Positions 32,046 to 40,097 of a DNA stretch of 64,000 bases are shown one piece after another. The notes under the pieces are model-generated. The model saw only the letters and a list, made by a program, of their open reading frames with translations. It searched no databases and was not told where the DNA came from. Within the stretch, counting starts at the first letter, position 1. Every line of letters begins with the position of its first letter. The position numbers were made by a program, and so were the translations under genes. Origin of the DNA: Micromonospora costi (lineage in GTDB: Bacteria; Actinomycetota; Actinomycetes; Mycobacteriales; Micromonosporaceae); the NCBI RefSeq assembly GCF_003626655.1, contig NZ_RBAN01000007.1, forward strand, positions 1-64,000. The letters are read 5' to 3'.

Positions 32046-33815
32046 ATGCTGCTGCGTATGTCGACTCTGCTGCTCCGGACCCTGCGGGAGGACCCGGCGG
32101 ACGCGGAGGTGCCGAGCCACCGGCTCCTGGTGCGCGCCGGCTACATCCGCCGTGCCGCGCCGGGCGGCTACGCCTGGCTGCCGCTGGGCAAGCTCGTGCT
32201 GGACCGCGTCGCCGAGGTGGTCCGGTCGGAAATGACCGCCATCGGTGACCAGGAGGTGCACTTCCCGGCGCTGTTGCCGGCGGAGCCGTACCAGACCAGC
32301 GGCCGGTGGGCGGAGTACGGCGACGACATCTTCACCCTCGCCGACCGAAGGGGCGCCGGGCACCTGCTCGCCCCGACCCACGAGGAGCCGGCGACGCTGC
32401 TGGTCAAGGACCTGTTCTCGTCGTACCGGGACTTCCCGGTGACGCTGTTCCAGATCCAGACGAAGTTCCGGGACGAGGCCCGGCCGCGCGCCGGGCTGCT
32501 GCGCGGGCGGGAGTTCCTGATGAAGGACGCCTACTCGTTCGACCTGGACGAGGTGGGTCTGCAGGCCGCGTACGACCGGCACCGGGTGGCCTACCGGAAG
32601 GTCTTCGACCGGCTGGGTCTGGAGTACACGATCGTGCACGCGATGTCGGGGGCGATGGGCGGCTCGGCCTCCGAGGAGTTCCTGGCCGCCACGCCGGTCG
32701 GCGAGGACACCTTCGTGGGCTGCACGGCCTGCGACTACGCGGCGAACACCGAGGCGGTCACCACCCGGGCGCCGGCCGCCGTCGACCCGGACGCGCACCC
32801 GCCGGCCGAGGTGCACGACACCCCGGACACCCCCACCGTCGCCAGCCTCGTCGACCTGGCGAACGCCCGCCGTTACGGCGGCCGGGACGACTGGACCGCC
32901 TCCGACGTCCTCAAGAACATCGTGCTGACCGTACGCCCGCCGGACGCCGACGAGACCGAGGTGCTGGTGATCGGCCTGCCGGGCGACCGCGAGGTGGACC
33001 TGAAGCGGGTCGCCGCGGCGCTGCATCCGGCCACGGTGACCGTCTTCGAGGACTGGGAGCAGCACCCCGAGCTGGTCCGCGGCTACATCGGCCCGCAGAT
33101 CCTCGCCAAGCTCGGGCTCCGTTACCTGGTCGATCCCCGGGTGGCGCCGGGATCGGCCTGGGTGACCGGCGCGAACGAGCCCGGCCGGCACGCCGTCGAC
33201 GTCGTCAGCGGCCGGGACTTCACACCGGACGGCACCATCGAGGCCGCCGAGGTCCGTGCCGGTGACCCGTGCCCGGCCTGCGGGACCGGCGAGCTGACCA
33301 TCCGGCGGGGCATCGAGATCGGGCACATCTTCCAGCTCGGCCGCCGGTTCACCGACGCGTTCGCTGTGGACGTGCTGGGCCCGGAGGGCAGGCCGGTGCG
33401 ACCCACCATGGGCTGCTACGGCATCGGGGTTTCGCGTGCGGTGGCGGCGATCGCCGAACAGCACCACGACGACCGGGGTCTCGTGTGGCCGGCGTCGGTC
33501 GCGCCGTGCGACGTACACCTGGTGGCGGCCGGCAAGGGGCCGCAGCTGGAGGCGGCGGTCGACCTCGGCGGACGCCTCGCGGCGGCGGGCCTGCGGGTGC
33601 TGGTCGACGACCGCGCCGGCGTCTCGGCCGGAGTGAAGTTCACCGACGCCGAGCTGATCGGCATTCCCTGCGCCGTCGTGGTCGGTCGCCGGCTCGCCGA
33701 GGGGTACGTTGAACTACGCGACCGGTCGACCGGCGAGCGCACCGAACTGCCGGTGGACGAGCTGGTGGACCGGCTCGTCGCCCAGGTGCGCGCCGCGCGC
33801 GGGCACCGGGTGTAG
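32046..33815 (+). CDS. proS: Prolyl-tRNA synthetase, bacterial type
   Basis: A 589-residue class II aminoacyl-tRNA synthetase charging tRNA-Pro. Motif 1 lies in G-G-Y-A-W-L-P-L-G, motif 2 in F-R-D-E-A-R-P-R-A-G-L-L-R-G-R-E-F-L-M-K and motif 3 in G-C-Y-G-I-G-V-S-R. The stretch between motifs 2 and 3 (about 220-400) is the YbaK-like editing insertion of bacterial-type ProRS. The C-terminal anticodon-binding domain is complete. ATG 32046 is taken as start (M-L-L-R-M-S-T-L); a second ATG follows four codons later. The gene is single, with the hairpin copy D upstream. Confidence 0.96.
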   Translation: MLLRMSTLLLRTLREDPADAEVPSHRLLVRAGYIRRAAPGGYAWLPLGKLVLDRVAEVVRSEMTAIGDQEVHFPALLPAEPYQTSGRWAEYGDDIFTLADRRGAGHLLAPTHEEPATLLVKDLFSSYRDFPVTLFQIQTKFRDEARPRAGLLRGREFLMKDAYSFDLDEVGLQAAYDRHRVAYRKVFDRLGLEYTIVHAMSGAMGGSASEEFLAATPVGEDTFVGCTACDYAANTEAVTTRAPAAVDPDAHPPAEVHDTPDTPTVASLVDLANARRYGGRDDWTASDVLKNIVLTVRPPDADETEVLVIGLPGDREVDLKRVAAALHPATVTVFEDWEQHPELVRGYIGPQILAKLGLRYLVDPRVAPGSAWVTGANEPGRHAVDVVSGRDFTPDGTIEAAEVRAGDPCPACGTGELTIRRGIEIGHIFQLGRRFTDAFAVDVLGPEGRPVRPTMGCYGIGVSRAVAAIAEQHHDDRGLVWPASVAPCDVHLVAAGKGPQLEAAVDLGGRLAAAGLRVLVDDRAGVSAGVKFTDAELIGIPCAVVVGRRLAEGYVELRDRSTGERTELPVDELVDRLVAQVRAARGHRV

Positions 33816-33873
33816 CTGGCGCGTCACGGGGTACCGCAGACGGATCGGGCGGTTCGCGTTCCTGGAGGCTCTC

Positions 33874-34299
33874 ATGACCGGTTACCGGGTCAGTGACGTG
33901 ATGACCAGGCAGGTCGTCTACCTGCCGGCGGAGACCACTCTGGACGAGGCGGCGTCGGTGATGAAGGAGGCCGACATCGGCGACGTGGTCGTCACCGACG
34001 GCGCCAGCCTCGCGGGCATGCTCACCGACCGCGACATCGTCGTCCGGGCCGTGGCCGAGCGGGCTAACCCGGCCACCACCACCATCGGCTCGATCATCAC
34101 CCGTGAGGTGGTGATGATCGACCAGCACGCGACGGCCAGCGAGGCGGCGAGCCTGATGCGCGAACGCGGGATCCGGCGGGTGCTGGTCTGCGACAACGAT
34201 CGCAAGCTCGTGGGCATCGTGTCCCTCGGCGACCTGGCGATGCAGCTCGACCCCCAGTCCGCGCTGAGCGAGATCACCGAGCAGGCGCCCACGGTGTGA
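33874..34299 (+). CDS. Tandem CBS-domain protein
   Basis: A 141-residue protein of two CBS motifs forming one Bateman module: V-S-D-V-M-T-R-Q-V-V-Y-L and M-L-T-D-R-D-I-V-V-R-A in the first, and M-I-D-Q-H-A-T-A-S-E-A-A with V-G-I-V-S-L-G-D-L-A in the second. Such modules bind AMP, ATP or S-adenosyl compounds and act as energy sensors, often with a partner enzyme not encoded nearby. Start ATG 33874 with GGAGG upstream. A paralogue lies at 45522-45941. A terminator hairpin follows its stop. Confidence 0.93.
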   Translation: MTGYRVSDVMTRQVVYLPAETTLDEAASVMKEADIGDVVVTDGASLAGMLTDRDIVVRAVAERANPATTTIGSIITREVVMIDQHATASEAASLMRERGIRRVLVCDNDRKLVGIVSLGDLAMQLDPQSALSEITEQAPTV

Positions 34300-34307
34300 C
34301 GCAGCGA

Positions 34308-34343
34308 TCAGGGTCCCCCTCCGGTAGCGGTGGGGGGCCCTGA
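34308..34343 (+). terminator. Hairpin terminator between CBS and SufE genes
   Basis: A 12-bp stem (34308-34319 TCAGGGTCCCCC with 34332-34343), one G-U pair, 12-base loop. It lies nine bases after the CBS-protein stop and 22 bases before the SufE start, and likely ends the CBS transcript. Confidence 0.75.
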
Positions 34344-34365
34344 CGAGCGGCGGTAGCCTCGACGC

Positions 34366-34788
34366 ATGTCTGCCATGCCGGCCAGGTTGGCCGAGATCGT
34401 CGACGAGTTCGCGGCCGCCCCCCGGGACGTCGTGCTGGAGATGCTGCTCGAGTACGCCGACGTGATCCCGCCGCTGCCGCCCGGCGAGCGGGAGGGGATG
34501 GAACAGGTCCCCGAGTGCCAGACGGCGTTCTTCCTGCGCGCCACCGTGACACCGGAGAAGACGGTGGAGACGCAGTTCGACTGCCCGCCCGAGGCGCCCA
34601 CCACCCGGGCGTTCGCCGGCATCCTCGCCGAAGGGCTGGCCGGTGCCAGCGCCGACGAGGTGCTGGCCGTGCCGGACGACCTCTACCAGCGGATGGGTCT
34701 GGCCCAGGCCATCAGCCCGCTGCGGGTCCGCGGCGGCACGGCCATCCTGGCCCGGCTCAAGCGCCAGGTCCGGGAACAACTGGGCTGA
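34366..34788 (+). CDS. SufE-family sulfur acceptor protein
   Basis: A 140-residue SufE-like protein. The sulfur-accepting Cys51 sits in V-P-E-C-Q-T-A-F-F-L, and the family pattern L-L-L-E-Y-A-D-V-I-P-P-L-P precedes it. SufE takes persulfide sulfur from SufS (or another donor) and stimulates Fe-S cluster assembly. No suf operon is in this window, and a sulfurtransferase 5 kb away is a possible donor. The DsbA-like gene follows after 20 bases, so the two are probably co-transcribed. Confidence 0.92.
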   Translation: MSAMPARLAEIVDEFAAAPRDVVLEMLLEYADVIPPLPPGEREGMEQVPECQTAFFLRATVTPEKTVETQFDCPPEAPTTRAFAGILAEGLAGASADEVLAVPDDLYQRMGLAQAISPLRVRGGTAILARLKRQVREQLG

Positions 34789-34808
34789 CCAGGGAGTTGC
34801 CACCGGTC

Positions 34809-35444
34809 ATGGAGATCGAGATCTACGCCGACGTGGTGTGCCCGTGGTGCTACATCGGCAAGCACCGGCTGGAGCAGGCCCTGGCGTCGTACGACGGTGA
34901 GGTGACGGTCCACTACCGGCCGTTCCAGCTCGATCCGTCGCCGGTGCCCGAGCCGGTTCCGGTGGTCGACGCGCTCGGCGCCAAGTTCGGCGGCCCGGCC
35001 AACGCCCGGCAGATGGTCGCCCGCGTCACCGAGGCGGCCGCCGATGCCGGGCTCCGGCTCGACTACGACCGGGCCATCGCCGCGAACACGTTCGACGCGC
35101 ACCGCCTCGTGGCGTACGCCGCCGAGCGCGGCCGGGCCGCGGAGACGGTGGAGGCGCTCTACCGGGCGCACTTCGTCGACGGGATCGACGTCGGGTCGCG
35201 GGACGCCCTCGCCGCGCTCGCCGGGCGGGTCGGCCTCGACGACAGCGACGTACGCCGCTACCTCGATTCGGACGAGGGCATCAAGGAGCTGGCCGCCGAG
35301 CTGGCCAAGGCCCGCGACCTCGGCATCAGCAGCGTGCCGACGTTCGTGCTCGCCGGCAAGTACGGCATCAGCGGGGCGCAGGAGCCGCAGACGATGCTCG
35401 CCGCGCTCGCCGAGGTCGAACGCCTGGAGTCCGGCGCGAAGTGA
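34809..35444 (+). CDS. DsbA-family (FrnE-like) oxidoreductase
   Basis: A 211-residue thioredoxin-fold protein with the active-site C-P-W-C at residues 11-14 and the inserted alpha-helical domain of the DsbA/2-hydroxychromene isomerase superfamily. The cis-Pro loop S-S-V-P-T-F-V near 175 is present. No signal peptide is seen, so it is cytoplasmic, like FrnE-type disulfide isomerases linked to polyketide or redox metabolism. Start ATG 34809. It follows sufE closely in the same direction. Its partner is unknown. Confidence 0.92.
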   Translation: MEIEIYADVVCPWCYIGKHRLEQALASYDGEVTVHYRPFQLDPSPVPEPVPVVDALGAKFGGPANARQMVARVTEAAADAGLRLDYDRAIAANTFDAHRLVAYAAERGRAAETVEALYRAHFVDGIDVGSRDALAALAGRVGLDDSDVRRYLDSDEGIKELAAELAKARDLGISSVPTFVLAGKYGISGAQEPQTMLAALAEVERLESGAK

Positions 35445-35460
35445 GCCGGGCCGGCCCGGC
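35445..35460. terminator. 16-bp perfect palindrome after the DsbA-like gene
   Basis: GCCGGGCCGGCCCGGC is a perfect palindrome that begins directly after the DsbA-like stop codon. It probably contributes to termination between two convergent genes. It has no U tract. Confidence 0.45.
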
Positions 35461-35480
35461 CGGGCACCGACGCCGGTGAT

Positions 35481-35494
35481 GTTTCACGTGCAAC
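35481..35494. other. parS-like site with one mismatch
   Basis: GTTTCACGTGCAAC differs by one base from the bacterial ParB-binding site GTTTCACGTGAAAC used in Streptomyces and Bacillus. It lies between convergent genes, about 30 kb from dnaN, where origin-proximal parS clusters are expected. The CACGTG core and the left half are exact. ParB binding itself is inferred. Confidence 0.65.
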
Positions 35495-35548
35495 GGCATC
35501 GACGACGGTGAGCGGACGGGCCGGGCCGCCTTCCGCCCGGCGAGTCCG

Positions 35549-36097
35549 TCAGGCCGGTCGGGCCAGATCCTCGATCACCCGGGCGCCGGGCAGCGCGCCG
35601 AGCGCCGGACCGGGCAGGGCGATCTTGCTGTGGCGTACGCCGGAACCGATGATCACGTGCGGCGTGGCGATCACCCGCGCGTCGACCAGGATCGGCCACT
35701 GCTCGGGCAGGCCGATCGGCGTGATGCCCCCGTACTCCATGCCGGTCAGCTCGACGGCCTCCGCCATCGGCGCGAAGCTGGCCTTGCGGACGTCGAGCGC
35801 CCGGCGGGCCACCCCGTTCACGTCCGCACGGGTGGTGGCGAGGATGACGCAGGCCGCGTAACGGACCACGCCCTCCCGCTTACCGGCCACCACCACGCAG
35901 TTGGCCGACACGTCGAGCCCCACCTCGTACGCCGCGCAGAACGCGGCGGTGTCGGCGAGGTCGGCGTCGATCGGCGCGACCAGCACCTGGTCGACGTCGA
36001 CCGGAGCATCGGCGGGCCACCGCCCGAGGGCCTCGGCGACCGGCTGCGCGAGCAGGTCGAGGCGGGTGCGGGCGGGTTCGGTCTTCAGCGTCCCCAT
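35549..36097 (-). CDS. YbaK/ProX-like aminoacyl-tRNA deacylase
   Basis: A 182-residue YbaK/EbsC-family protein that removes wrongly attached amino acids from tRNA in trans. Typical parts are F-C-A-A-Y-E-V-G-L-D-V-S-A-N-C-V, then R-Y-A-A-C-V-I-L-A-T-T-R-A-D-V-N, and the glycine-rich G-G-I-T-P-I-G-L-P near 128. The late A-L-P-G-A-R-V-I segment also fits. The closest role is editing of mischarged Cys-tRNA-Pro or Ala-tRNA-Pro, which would complement the ProRS at 32046. Start ATG 36097; a GTG one codon earlier is possible. Confidence 0.88.
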   Translation of the reverse strand: MGTLKTEPARTRLDLLAQPVAEALGRWPADAPVDVDQVLVAPIDADLADTAAFCAAYEVGLDVSANCVVVAGKREGVVRYAACVILATTRADVNGVARRALDVRKASFAPMAEAVELTGMEYGGITPIGLPEQWPILVDARVIATPHVIIGSGVRHSKIALPGPALGALPGARVIEDLARPA

Positions 36098-36219
36098 CAC
36101 GGATGCGATCCTCGCACCCGCCGGCCCGCCCCGCCCACCCGCAGCGCCGCGGTCCGTCCGCTGGGAAGCCGAACGGCCGCGGCCGGCCGGCTGGGAGGCC
36201 AGCCCGACCGCGGGCCGCG

Positions 36220-36414
36220 TCAGCTTCCGGCGAGGAAGGCGTTCTCCTTGAGGAACGTACGGTCCCGGTGGGCCGCCAGTTCCTCGGCGCGCAGCGCCTG
36301 GGCGCGACGCACCTCCAGGTCCTCCATGCCGTGCCGGACGGCGATCCGGATCACGCCGTAGAGGAAGACGAAACCGAAGCAGTACAGGATCACAGCGGTG
36401 ACGACAGCGAACAT
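36220..36414 (-). CDS. Small single-helix membrane protein
   Basis: A 64-residue protein with one hydrophobic helix (about residues 3-24, V-V-T-A-V-I-L-Y-C-F-G-F-V) and a charged cytoplasmic C-terminus with E-D-L-E-V-R-R-A-Q-A and K-E-N-A-F. Start ATG 36414. Shape and good codon use indicate a real gene; the function is unknown. It lies beside an oxidoreductase gene, 37 bases from its stop, in the same direction. Confidence 0.7.
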   Translation of the reverse strand: MFAVVTAVILYCFGFVFLYGVIRIAVRHGMEDLEVRRAQALRAEELAAHRDRTFLKENAFLAGS

Positions 36415-36451
36415 GCCGTCACGCTAGGTCGAACGTGAACAGGACAGGTTC

Positions 36452-37237
36452 TCATTTCCCGGTGGTTCCCCCGTACGTGTCGGCCAGGTAGTCGGCCCAG
36501 GTGCGTTCGCCCCGGGGCAGCGCCCCGGTGACCAGTCCGCCATCGCGCAACGTACGGCCGAGCCGCCCCGGGATCCGGACCGGCAACAGTGGCCGGCGCG
36601 ACCGTCGAGCCGCTCGCCAGGCGCGTACCGCCTCGTCGAACCGGAGCACCTCCGGCCCGCCGTACTCCTCGATGCCGCGCAGCGGACCCGCGGCCAGCCG
36701 GGCCGCGAGCCGGGCCGCGACCTCGCCGGGGTCGACCGGCTGGGCGAGGATCGCCCTGTCCCCGATCGTGGGGCCGAACCGGCTCGACGCCTGCAGCAGC
36801 TCGTCGAGGAACTGGGGGAACTGGGTGGCCCGCAGCACCGACCAGGGCACCGGACCGGCCGCGACGACCTGCTCGGCCGCGAGCTTGTGCCGGTAGTACG
36901 GCATGGGCACCCGGTCGACGCCCACGATGGAGACGTACACGAGGTGCCCGACTCCGGCCCGTTCGGCGGCGACCGCGAGCCGGCGGGTGCCGAGCACGTC
37001 GACCTGGTGGGTGCGCCGCCCCGGCGTCGGCGCGGACGCCAGGTGCAGGACGGCGTCCACATCGGCCACCGCCTCGGCCAGTCCCGCGCCGGTGCCCAGG
37101 TCGGTCACCGCCCACTCCACGCCCGGATCCGTACGCGGCCGCCGGCTCGTCGCCCGGACGGTGTAGCCGTCGTCGAGCAGCCGCGGCAGCACCTCGTGGC
37201 CGAGTCGACCGGCGGCCCCGGTGACCAGCACCCTCAT
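36452..37237 (-). CDS. NAD(P)-binding atypical short-chain dehydrogenase (NmrA-like)
   Basis: A 261-residue extended/atypical SDR. The dinucleotide motif V-T-G-A-A-G-R-L-G is at residues 5-13, then A-T-S-R-R-P-R-T-D at the adenine-ribose position and H-L-A-S-A-P-T-P-G-R around 70. The Y-x-x-x-K of classical SDRs is represented by Y-Y-R-H-K-L-A-A-E around 115. Such proteins act as redox sensors or reductases with poorly known substrates. ATG 37237 has GGGGGGAC close upstream. The small membrane protein gene follows downstream. Confidence 0.9.
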   Translation of the reverse strand: MRVLVTGAAGRLGHEVLPRLLDDGYTVRATSRRPRTDPGVEWAVTDLGTGAGLAEAVADVDAVLHLASAPTPGRRTHQVDVLGTRRLAVAAERAGVGHLVYVSIVGVDRVPMPYYRHKLAAEQVVAAGPVPWSVLRATQFPQFLDELLQASSRFGPTIGDRAILAQPVDPGEVAARLAARLAAGPLRGIEEYGGPEVLRFDEAVRAWRAARRSRRPLLPVRIPGRLGRTLRDGGLVTGALPRGERTWADYLADTYGGTTGK

Positions 37238-37357
37238 CTCGTCCCCCCTTCTTCCGGCCGTCGCCGGTCCCGCCACCCGGACGGAATGACGAGCCCCGAG
37301 GTGACCGGGTGTGCGGCAGCTCACCGGTCGTGCGTGGCCGCCCGTCCGGGCCCGGCC

Positions 37358-38008
37358 TCAGCTCACCAGGTCGAGCACGGTCACTACCGCGTAGAACGCG
37401 ATCACGACCTCGCTGATCACCCACGCGTGCCGGTCCGACCAGTGCCGGATCCGGGGCAGCGCCGTGGCGGCCCGCCGACCGGCCAGCAGCAGGACGAGCA
37501 GGGGCAGCGCGAGCAGCCCCAGCGTCACCCCGATGAACGGCAGGAGGTGCCACCAGGACAGGTCGTGCCGGGCGACGCTCGCCCCGACGGCCGCCATGGT
37601 GAGGTCGTCCGTCGGCGAGGTCCCCACGAACACAGCACCGAGCCGCGCGGCGCGGCCCGGCCCGATGTGCTGGAGCAGGGTGATCCACCGTGGCGTACCG
37701 CTCTCGTGACGACGCAGGTAGACGATCACCGCGAGGACGAGCACCACCGCGAGCACGAACCAGTCGATCCGCTTCGCGGTGCGTTCGAGGTGGACGGCGT
37801 CGGTCTCCGCCCGGTCGGCGAACCCCCGCAGCGCCCTCGTGACCACCCAGCTCACCGTCACACCGGCGGTCACCACCGCGCCCACGCCAGCCAGGTAGCC
37901 GAGCGGCGCGGCGCGCGGCCGGTCGGCCGAGGTGAGCAGCACCGCCGCGACCATCTGCGTCCCGGCGACCATCACCACGGCCAGCGGTAGGACGGTCAGG
38001 AAGTTCAT
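37358..38008 (-). CDS. GAP-family (Sap-like) six-helix membrane protein
   Basis: A 216-residue polytopic protein with six hydrophobic helices, beginning F-L-T-V-L-P-L-A-V-V-M-V-A-G-T-Q and with the family-type P-T-D-D-L-T-M-A-A around residue 128. It resembles the GAP/Sap family of actinobacterial membrane proteins related to LysE transporters, implicated in glycolipid surface export in mycobacteria. Start ATG 38008. The role here is unknown. The gene starts 64 bases from hairpin copy C. Confidence 0.8.
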   Translation of the reverse strand: MNFLTVLPLAVVMVAGTQMVAAVLLTSADRPRAAPLGYLAGVGAVVTAGVTVSWVVTRALRGFADRAETDAVHLERTAKRIDWFVLAVVLVLAVIVYLRRHESGTPRWITLLQHIGPGRAARLGAVFVGTSPTDDLTMAAVGASVARHDLSWWHLLPFIGVTLGLLALPLLVLLLAGRRAATALPRIRHWSDRHAWVISEVVIAFYAVVTVLDLVS

Positions 38009-38071
38009 CCCGACCCATCCTCCCGGCGCCCCACGGTGCCCCGGGCGCGTTCCCTCCGACTACCCGTCCGC

Positions 38072-38127
38072 TGATCAGGAGGTTCGCGTCAGCCCTCGCC
38101 GGAATTCCGACGCAAATCTCTTGATCA
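38072..38127. repeat. GATC-bounded inverted repeat (copy C)
   Basis: Arms 38072-38090 (TGATCAGGAGGTTCGCGTC) and 38109-38127 pair at 16 of 19 positions, loop 18 bases. Its arm core is nearly identical to copy B at 17841. It sits between the MFS stop (38151) and the GAP-family start (38008). Confidence 0.88.
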
Positions 38128-38150
38128 CCAGCGTGAAGCGGAGGCCGGGA

Positions 38151-39515
38151 TCAGGCGGGGCGGGGGGTTACGCGGGTGGACAGGAGGGCGCCCAGGAGGG
38201 CCAGACCGGCGGCCACCACGAGCGTCGCGAGGTAGCTGCGCACGCCGGGCGCCGCGCCGGCGCCGAGCACCGCGCCGGTCAGTGCCAGCACGGTGGCCGC
38301 GAACAGCGCGTCGCCCAGTTGCAGCGACGAACTGTTGCGGCCCTCCTCACCGGGCGCGGACAACTCCAGGGTGAGCACCGACAGTGACGGATAGACGAGC
38401 CCCATCCCGAGGCCCGCGACCGCCCAGCCGACGACACCGACGGCGAGCGGCGTACCGGGCGCGACGGTCAGCGCCACCGTGCCGATGCCGGCCGTGATGC
38501 AGGCCATCCCGGCCCGGGGCAGGCTGGCCCGGGAGGTCGGCTTCGGGATCCGTCCCTGCACCCAGGAGCCCGCCGACCAGGCCAGGGCCCCGACCGTGAG
38601 CACCAGCCCGGCGGCCGTCGGGGTGAGGCCGCGCTCCCTCGACAGCATCAGCGGGATGACCACCTCGGCGCCCACGAACGCCGCCGAGGCCAGACCCCGC
38701 AGACCGATGACGGTCGGCAGCCCCCGCGCGGCCCGGAGGAAGCCGGCCGGCAGGAGCCGGGGAGCGCAGACCAGCAGGCCGGCGACCGCGACCGCCGTGA
38801 GGAGCAGGGCGGACGCGCCGCGCTGCTGGCCCCCGATGTGCAACAGTGCGGCGCTCACCCCCGCCCCGCACGCCCAGCCGATCCGCGCCCGCGCGCCGGC
38901 CGGCGGCCCGGTCACCGCGGCCCGGGCCATCGAGCGCAGGCCCGGGTGGATGAGCAGCCCGGCCGGTACGGCCACGGCCGGCACCGCGAGGAACACCCAC
39001 CGCCAGCCGACGTGCTCCACGATCAGCCCGGCCACCGCGGGCCCGACCAGCGACGGTACGACCCACGCGGCCGCGAACGCGGCGAAGATCCGCCGGTGCA
39101 GCTCCTCCGGGTACACCTGGGCCACGATCACGTACAGCGCCACGGACAGCAGCCCCGAGCCGAAGCCCTGCACGACCCGGCCGACGACGAGCACCGCCAT
39201 GGCCGGCGCGGTCCCGGCGACGACCAATCCCGCCACGAACCAGACGAGCCCGTGCCACATCGACGGCCGGGGCCCGCGCGCGTCGCACCAGATGCCGGAC
39301 ACCACCATGGCGATCACGCTGGCGGCGAACGGGCCGCCGAACGCCAGCCCGTACAGCGAGAACCCGTCCAGGCTGCGCGCGACCGTCGGCATTGCCGTAC
39401 CGACCGCCAGCGACTCGAACGCGAGGAGCGAGATGAGCGCGACGCTGCCCACCGTCATGGCGCGAAGCCGCGGGGCGAAGAGTCCCGGAGCCGTCGCCTC
39501 GAGGGTGGCGGTCAC
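38151..39515 (-). CDS. MFS multidrug-type transporter behind a MerR-type promoter
   Basis: A 454-residue major facilitator, DHA2/14-helix-like in layout, with C-D-A-R-G-P-R-P-S-M in loop 2-3 and V-G-R-V-V-Q-G-F-G-S-G in helix 4. The family exports drugs and toxic organics by proton antiport. Start GTG 39515 (V-T-A-T-L-E-A-T): it overlaps, by GTGA, the stop of a 15-codon leader ORF that begins at 39559, one base after the predicted transcription start. A MerR-type promoter lies upstream at 39567-39597. No MerR regulator is encoded next to it, so control is from elsewhere. Confidence 0.88.
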   Translation of the reverse strand: MTATLEATAPGLFAPRLRAMTVGSVALISLLAFESLAVGTAMPTVARSLDGFSLYGLAFGGPFAASVIAMVVSGIWCDARGPRPSMWHGLVWFVAGLVVAGTAPAMAVLVVGRVVQGFGSGLLSVALYVIVAQVYPEELHRRIFAAFAAAWVVPSLVGPAVAGLIVEHVGWRWVFLAVPAVAVPAGLLIHPGLRSMARAAVTGPPAGARARIGWACGAGVSAALLHIGGQQRGASALLLTAVAVAGLLVCAPRLLPAGFLRAARGLPTVIGLRGLASAAFVGAEVVIPLMLSRERGLTPTAAGLVLTVGALAWSAGSWVQGRIPKPTSRASLPRAGMACITAGIGTVALTVAPGTPLAVGVVGWAVAGLGMGLVYPSLSVLTLELSAPGEEGRNSSSLQLGDALFAATVLALTGAVLGAGAAPGVRSYLATLVVAAGLALLGALLSTRVTPRPA

Positions 39516-39559
39516 CGGCCGCCGTCCGGTGAGGCGTGGCGGAACGCACTGATCAGCAT
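39512..39559 (-). CDS. 15-codon leader ORF upstream of the MFS gene
   Basis: ATG 39559 reads M-L-I-S-A-F-R-H-A-S-P-D-G-G-R-stop; its TGA overlaps the GTG start of the MFS gene. The predicted transcription start (about 39560) places this ATG at the very 5' end, so it would be translated as a leaderless message. Translational coupling to the transporter, which itself has only a weak ribosome binding site, is plausible. It could also be chance; peptide evidence is lacking. Confidence 0.45.
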   Translation of the reverse strand: MLISAFRHASPDGGR

Positions 39560-39566
39560 GCGCCCC

Positions 39567-39597
39567 AGCCTGCGACCTCAACCCCGATTGAGGTCAA
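39567..39597 (-). promoter_or_regulatory. MerR-type promoter with 19-bp spacer and palindrome
   Basis: On the minus strand, -35 TTGACC (39597-39592) and -10 CAGGCT (39572-39567) are separated by exactly 19 bases. An inverted repeat GACCTCAA-N6-TTGAGGTC (39574-39595) lies between and over them. An overlong spacer with such a CCTCAA/TTGAGG palindrome is the hallmark of MerR/SoxR-activated promoters. The regulator is not in this window. Confidence 0.8.
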
Positions 39598-39619
39598 CCG
39601 GGGGGTGACCGGGGTCTCG

Positions 39620-39880
39620 TCAGGCGGTCTGGAACGCCTCGCCGATCCCCTTCACCAGCCCGCTGAAGTGCTGGTCGGCGAGGAGGTGCCCGGCGGTTAT
39701 CACCAGGGCCATCGGCCACTCGATGACCTGGACCGCGGCCAGCAGCCCGAGCGCCGCGTAGTACGCGAGCTTGTCGGGGGGTGGAACCGCCACCTCACCC
39801 AGCACCGGCATCTGCATCCGCCGGCCGTACATTCCCATCGTCTCGCATGCTCCGTTGAGGTGTCGGGTCAGTGTGCTCAT
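39620..39880 (-). CDS. Small membrane-associated protein next to giant P-type ATPase
   Basis: An 86-residue protein starting at ATG 39880 (M-S-T-L-T-R-H-L-N-G). The N-terminal 35 residues are soluble with Cys12 and a Met-rich stretch (M-G-M-Y-G-R-R-M-Q-M); a hydrophobic helix spans about 38-64, followed by H-L-L-A-D-Q-H-F. Divergent from the ATPase gene. The Met/Cys/His content may hint at metal contact, but that is speculation; no family could be named. Confidence 0.65.
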   Translation of the reverse strand: MSTLTRHLNGACETMGMYGRRMQMPVLGEVAVPPPDKLAYYAALGLLAAVQVIEWPMALVITAGHLLADQHFSGLVKGIGEAFQTA

Positions 39881-40097
39881 TCCGGCCTCCCCGATTGACG
39901 CCTGACCGCCGACGCTTTCCACCACCGATCCGGTCCATGCCCCGCCGACGACGGAAACTTCCCCTGCTCCGGGGGCATAACGGACGGTACGCCGGGAAGC
40001 CAGGCCGTCGGACGCGACGCGTGGGAGGCGAGATGGCGTACGGCAGGGTCGTCAGCACCGGGGAGTCGGGCCGGTACTCGTCCGGCCGTACGCCTCG

